Made by a program: the position numbers and the translations under genes. The notes below the pieces were generated by a model. That model had not been told where the DNA came from, did not search any database, and saw only the letters and a list, made by a program, of their open reading frames with translations. Positions 63,437-64,000 of a stretch of DNA of 64,000 nucleotides are shown here, piece by piece (position 1 is the first letter of the stretch; each line of letters starts with the position of its first letter). Source of the stretch: Hungatella hathewayi (GTDB lineage: Bacteria; Bacillota; Clostridia; Lachnospirales; Lachnospiraceae); contig CP102274.1 of NCBI GenBank assembly GCA_025149285.1, positions 6,614,489 to 6,678,488 on the forward strand, read 5' to 3'.

Positions 63437-64000
63437 CTACTGCATCAGAGCCCCATCGGCTCCTACGGTATGCCCGTCAGGCGTAACTGCATTTGTCAGC
63501 ATCTTTCCGCTGGCCGGATCACAGTAATACCGGGTGCCGTTCCAGTCTATCCATCCGGTTGCCATATATCCCTGTTCATTAAAGAAATACCATGCTCCGT
63601 CAATCTGCTGCCAGTTGGAGACCGTATAGGTTCCGTCTCCGTTTCTGTACCACCAGCCGGCCTCATCCTGCTTCCATTCACCTGCGGAACTGCCCTTCTG
63701 GTAGATCGCTGCGGCCGTGTCACTGTCGATGTATCTGGATGGAGATTCCACCCATTCACCTTTATTCTCCGGCTTCAGCCTGTTGACCGGACGGACACGG
63801 TAAAAGTACGTTCCCGCCTTTGTCATGGCTGCTGAAAAATCATAGGAAGTGCTCTCTGTTGTCTTCGTCGTTCCCACCGTCTTTCCATCACGGTAAAGCT
63901 TTACTTCATAGCTGCCCGCTCCTGCGGACTGGCTCCAGGATACTCCGGTCGTTGAGGTCCAGCCAGCCTGTTCAATGGCAGAGGTCTGCTCTGCCAGAGG
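63437..64000 (-). CDS. cell-wall-binding repeat protein, C-terminal part (5' end outside window)
   Basis: The frame is open from the window edge to a stop at 63437. Residues 1-75 of the visible part look like a fibronectin-type or Ig-like strand set (GVSWSQSAGAGSYEVKLY, then YFYRVRPVN). These are followed by choline/glucan-binding type CW repeats with the Trp/Tyr pattern (GWWYRNGDGTYTVSNWQQ, GAWYFFNEQGYMATGWID, GTRYYCDPASGKML). It should be a surface protein held on wall polymers by these repeats. The visible part has no catalytic domain. The GGDEF/EAL gene follows after 51 bases and may be cotranscribed. Confidence 0.85.
   Translation of the reverse strand, partial: PLAEQTSAIEQAGWTSTTGVSWSQSAGAGSYEVKLYRDGKTVGTTKTTESTSYDFSAAMTKAGTYFYRVRPVNRLKPENKGEWVESPSRYIDSDTAAAIYQKGSSAGEWKQDEAGWWYRNGDGTYTVSNWQQIDGAWYFFNEQGYMATGWIDWNGTRYYCDPASGKMLTNAVTPDGHTVGADGALMQ

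Overview
The window looks like chromosomal DNA of a low-to-mid GC Gram-positive anaerobe of the class Clostridia, most likely a Lachnospiraceae-type gut organism. The reasons are strong AGGAGG-type ribosome sites, many GHKL, LytTR and YesMN two-component systems, an F-type and a V-type ATPase side by side, a CIRCE-controlled Hsp20, and large PAS/GGDEF proteins. No species can be named from the sequence alone. No prophage, IS element or CRISPR array was seen.

Layout. 1-7.5 kb: a partial XRE regulator, an OmpR-type two-component system, a MATE exporter, a secreted NlpC/P60 lipoprotein and a ZIP metal transporter with a palindromic operator. 7.5-15.8 kb: a sugar-type ABC importer (binding protein, two permeases, no ATPase) with a cotranscribed M24 peptidase, a divergent YesMN-type two-component system, and a GNAT acetyltransferase. 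15.9-22.3 kb: the complete F1Fo ATP synthase operon atpBEFHAGDC on the minus strand with a clear promoter. 22.6-25.5 kb: small genes (one Cys-rich), an alpha/beta hydrolase broken by an in-frame stop just before its catalytic His, and an Rpn-type nuclease. 25.9-34.8 kb: two catabolic islands. One is an APC permease plus amidohydrolase with a divergent LytTR/GHKL system. The other is an Nramp-like transporter without the canonical metal site plus a DapA-family aldolase, with a divergent LacI regulator and a pair of matching operators. 34.9-37.2 kb: tRNA-Lys, a Lys-rich miniprotein, trmB, and a DUF4145-like/SH3b membrane protein. 37.7-46.2 kb: a complete nine-gene V/A-type ATPase operon. 46.2-50.4 kb: a 1261-residue REC/HD-GYP/PAS/GGDEF/GAF/PAS protein with a stand-alone Hpt protein. 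50.6-58.2 kb: citrate synthase with a structured leader, a TRIC-like channel, a DUF1461 protein, a D-Ala-D-Ala carboxypeptidase, a KdpDE-like pair and a DEDDh exonuclease. 58.3-64 kb: CIRCE-hsp20, a DUF308 protein, a 1250-residue PAS/GGDEF/GAF/GGDEF/EAL protein, and the C-terminal end of a cell-wall-binding repeat protein.

Themes. Energy coupling is represented by two rotary ATPases; neither rotor subunit shows the usual sodium ligands. Second-messenger signalling is concentrated in two giant c-di-GMP proteins that share an unusual Cys-containing PAS module. The most unusual items are the Nramp-like/aldolase/LacI island, the Hpt plus REC-HD-GYP-GGDEF pair, and the broken hydrolase.
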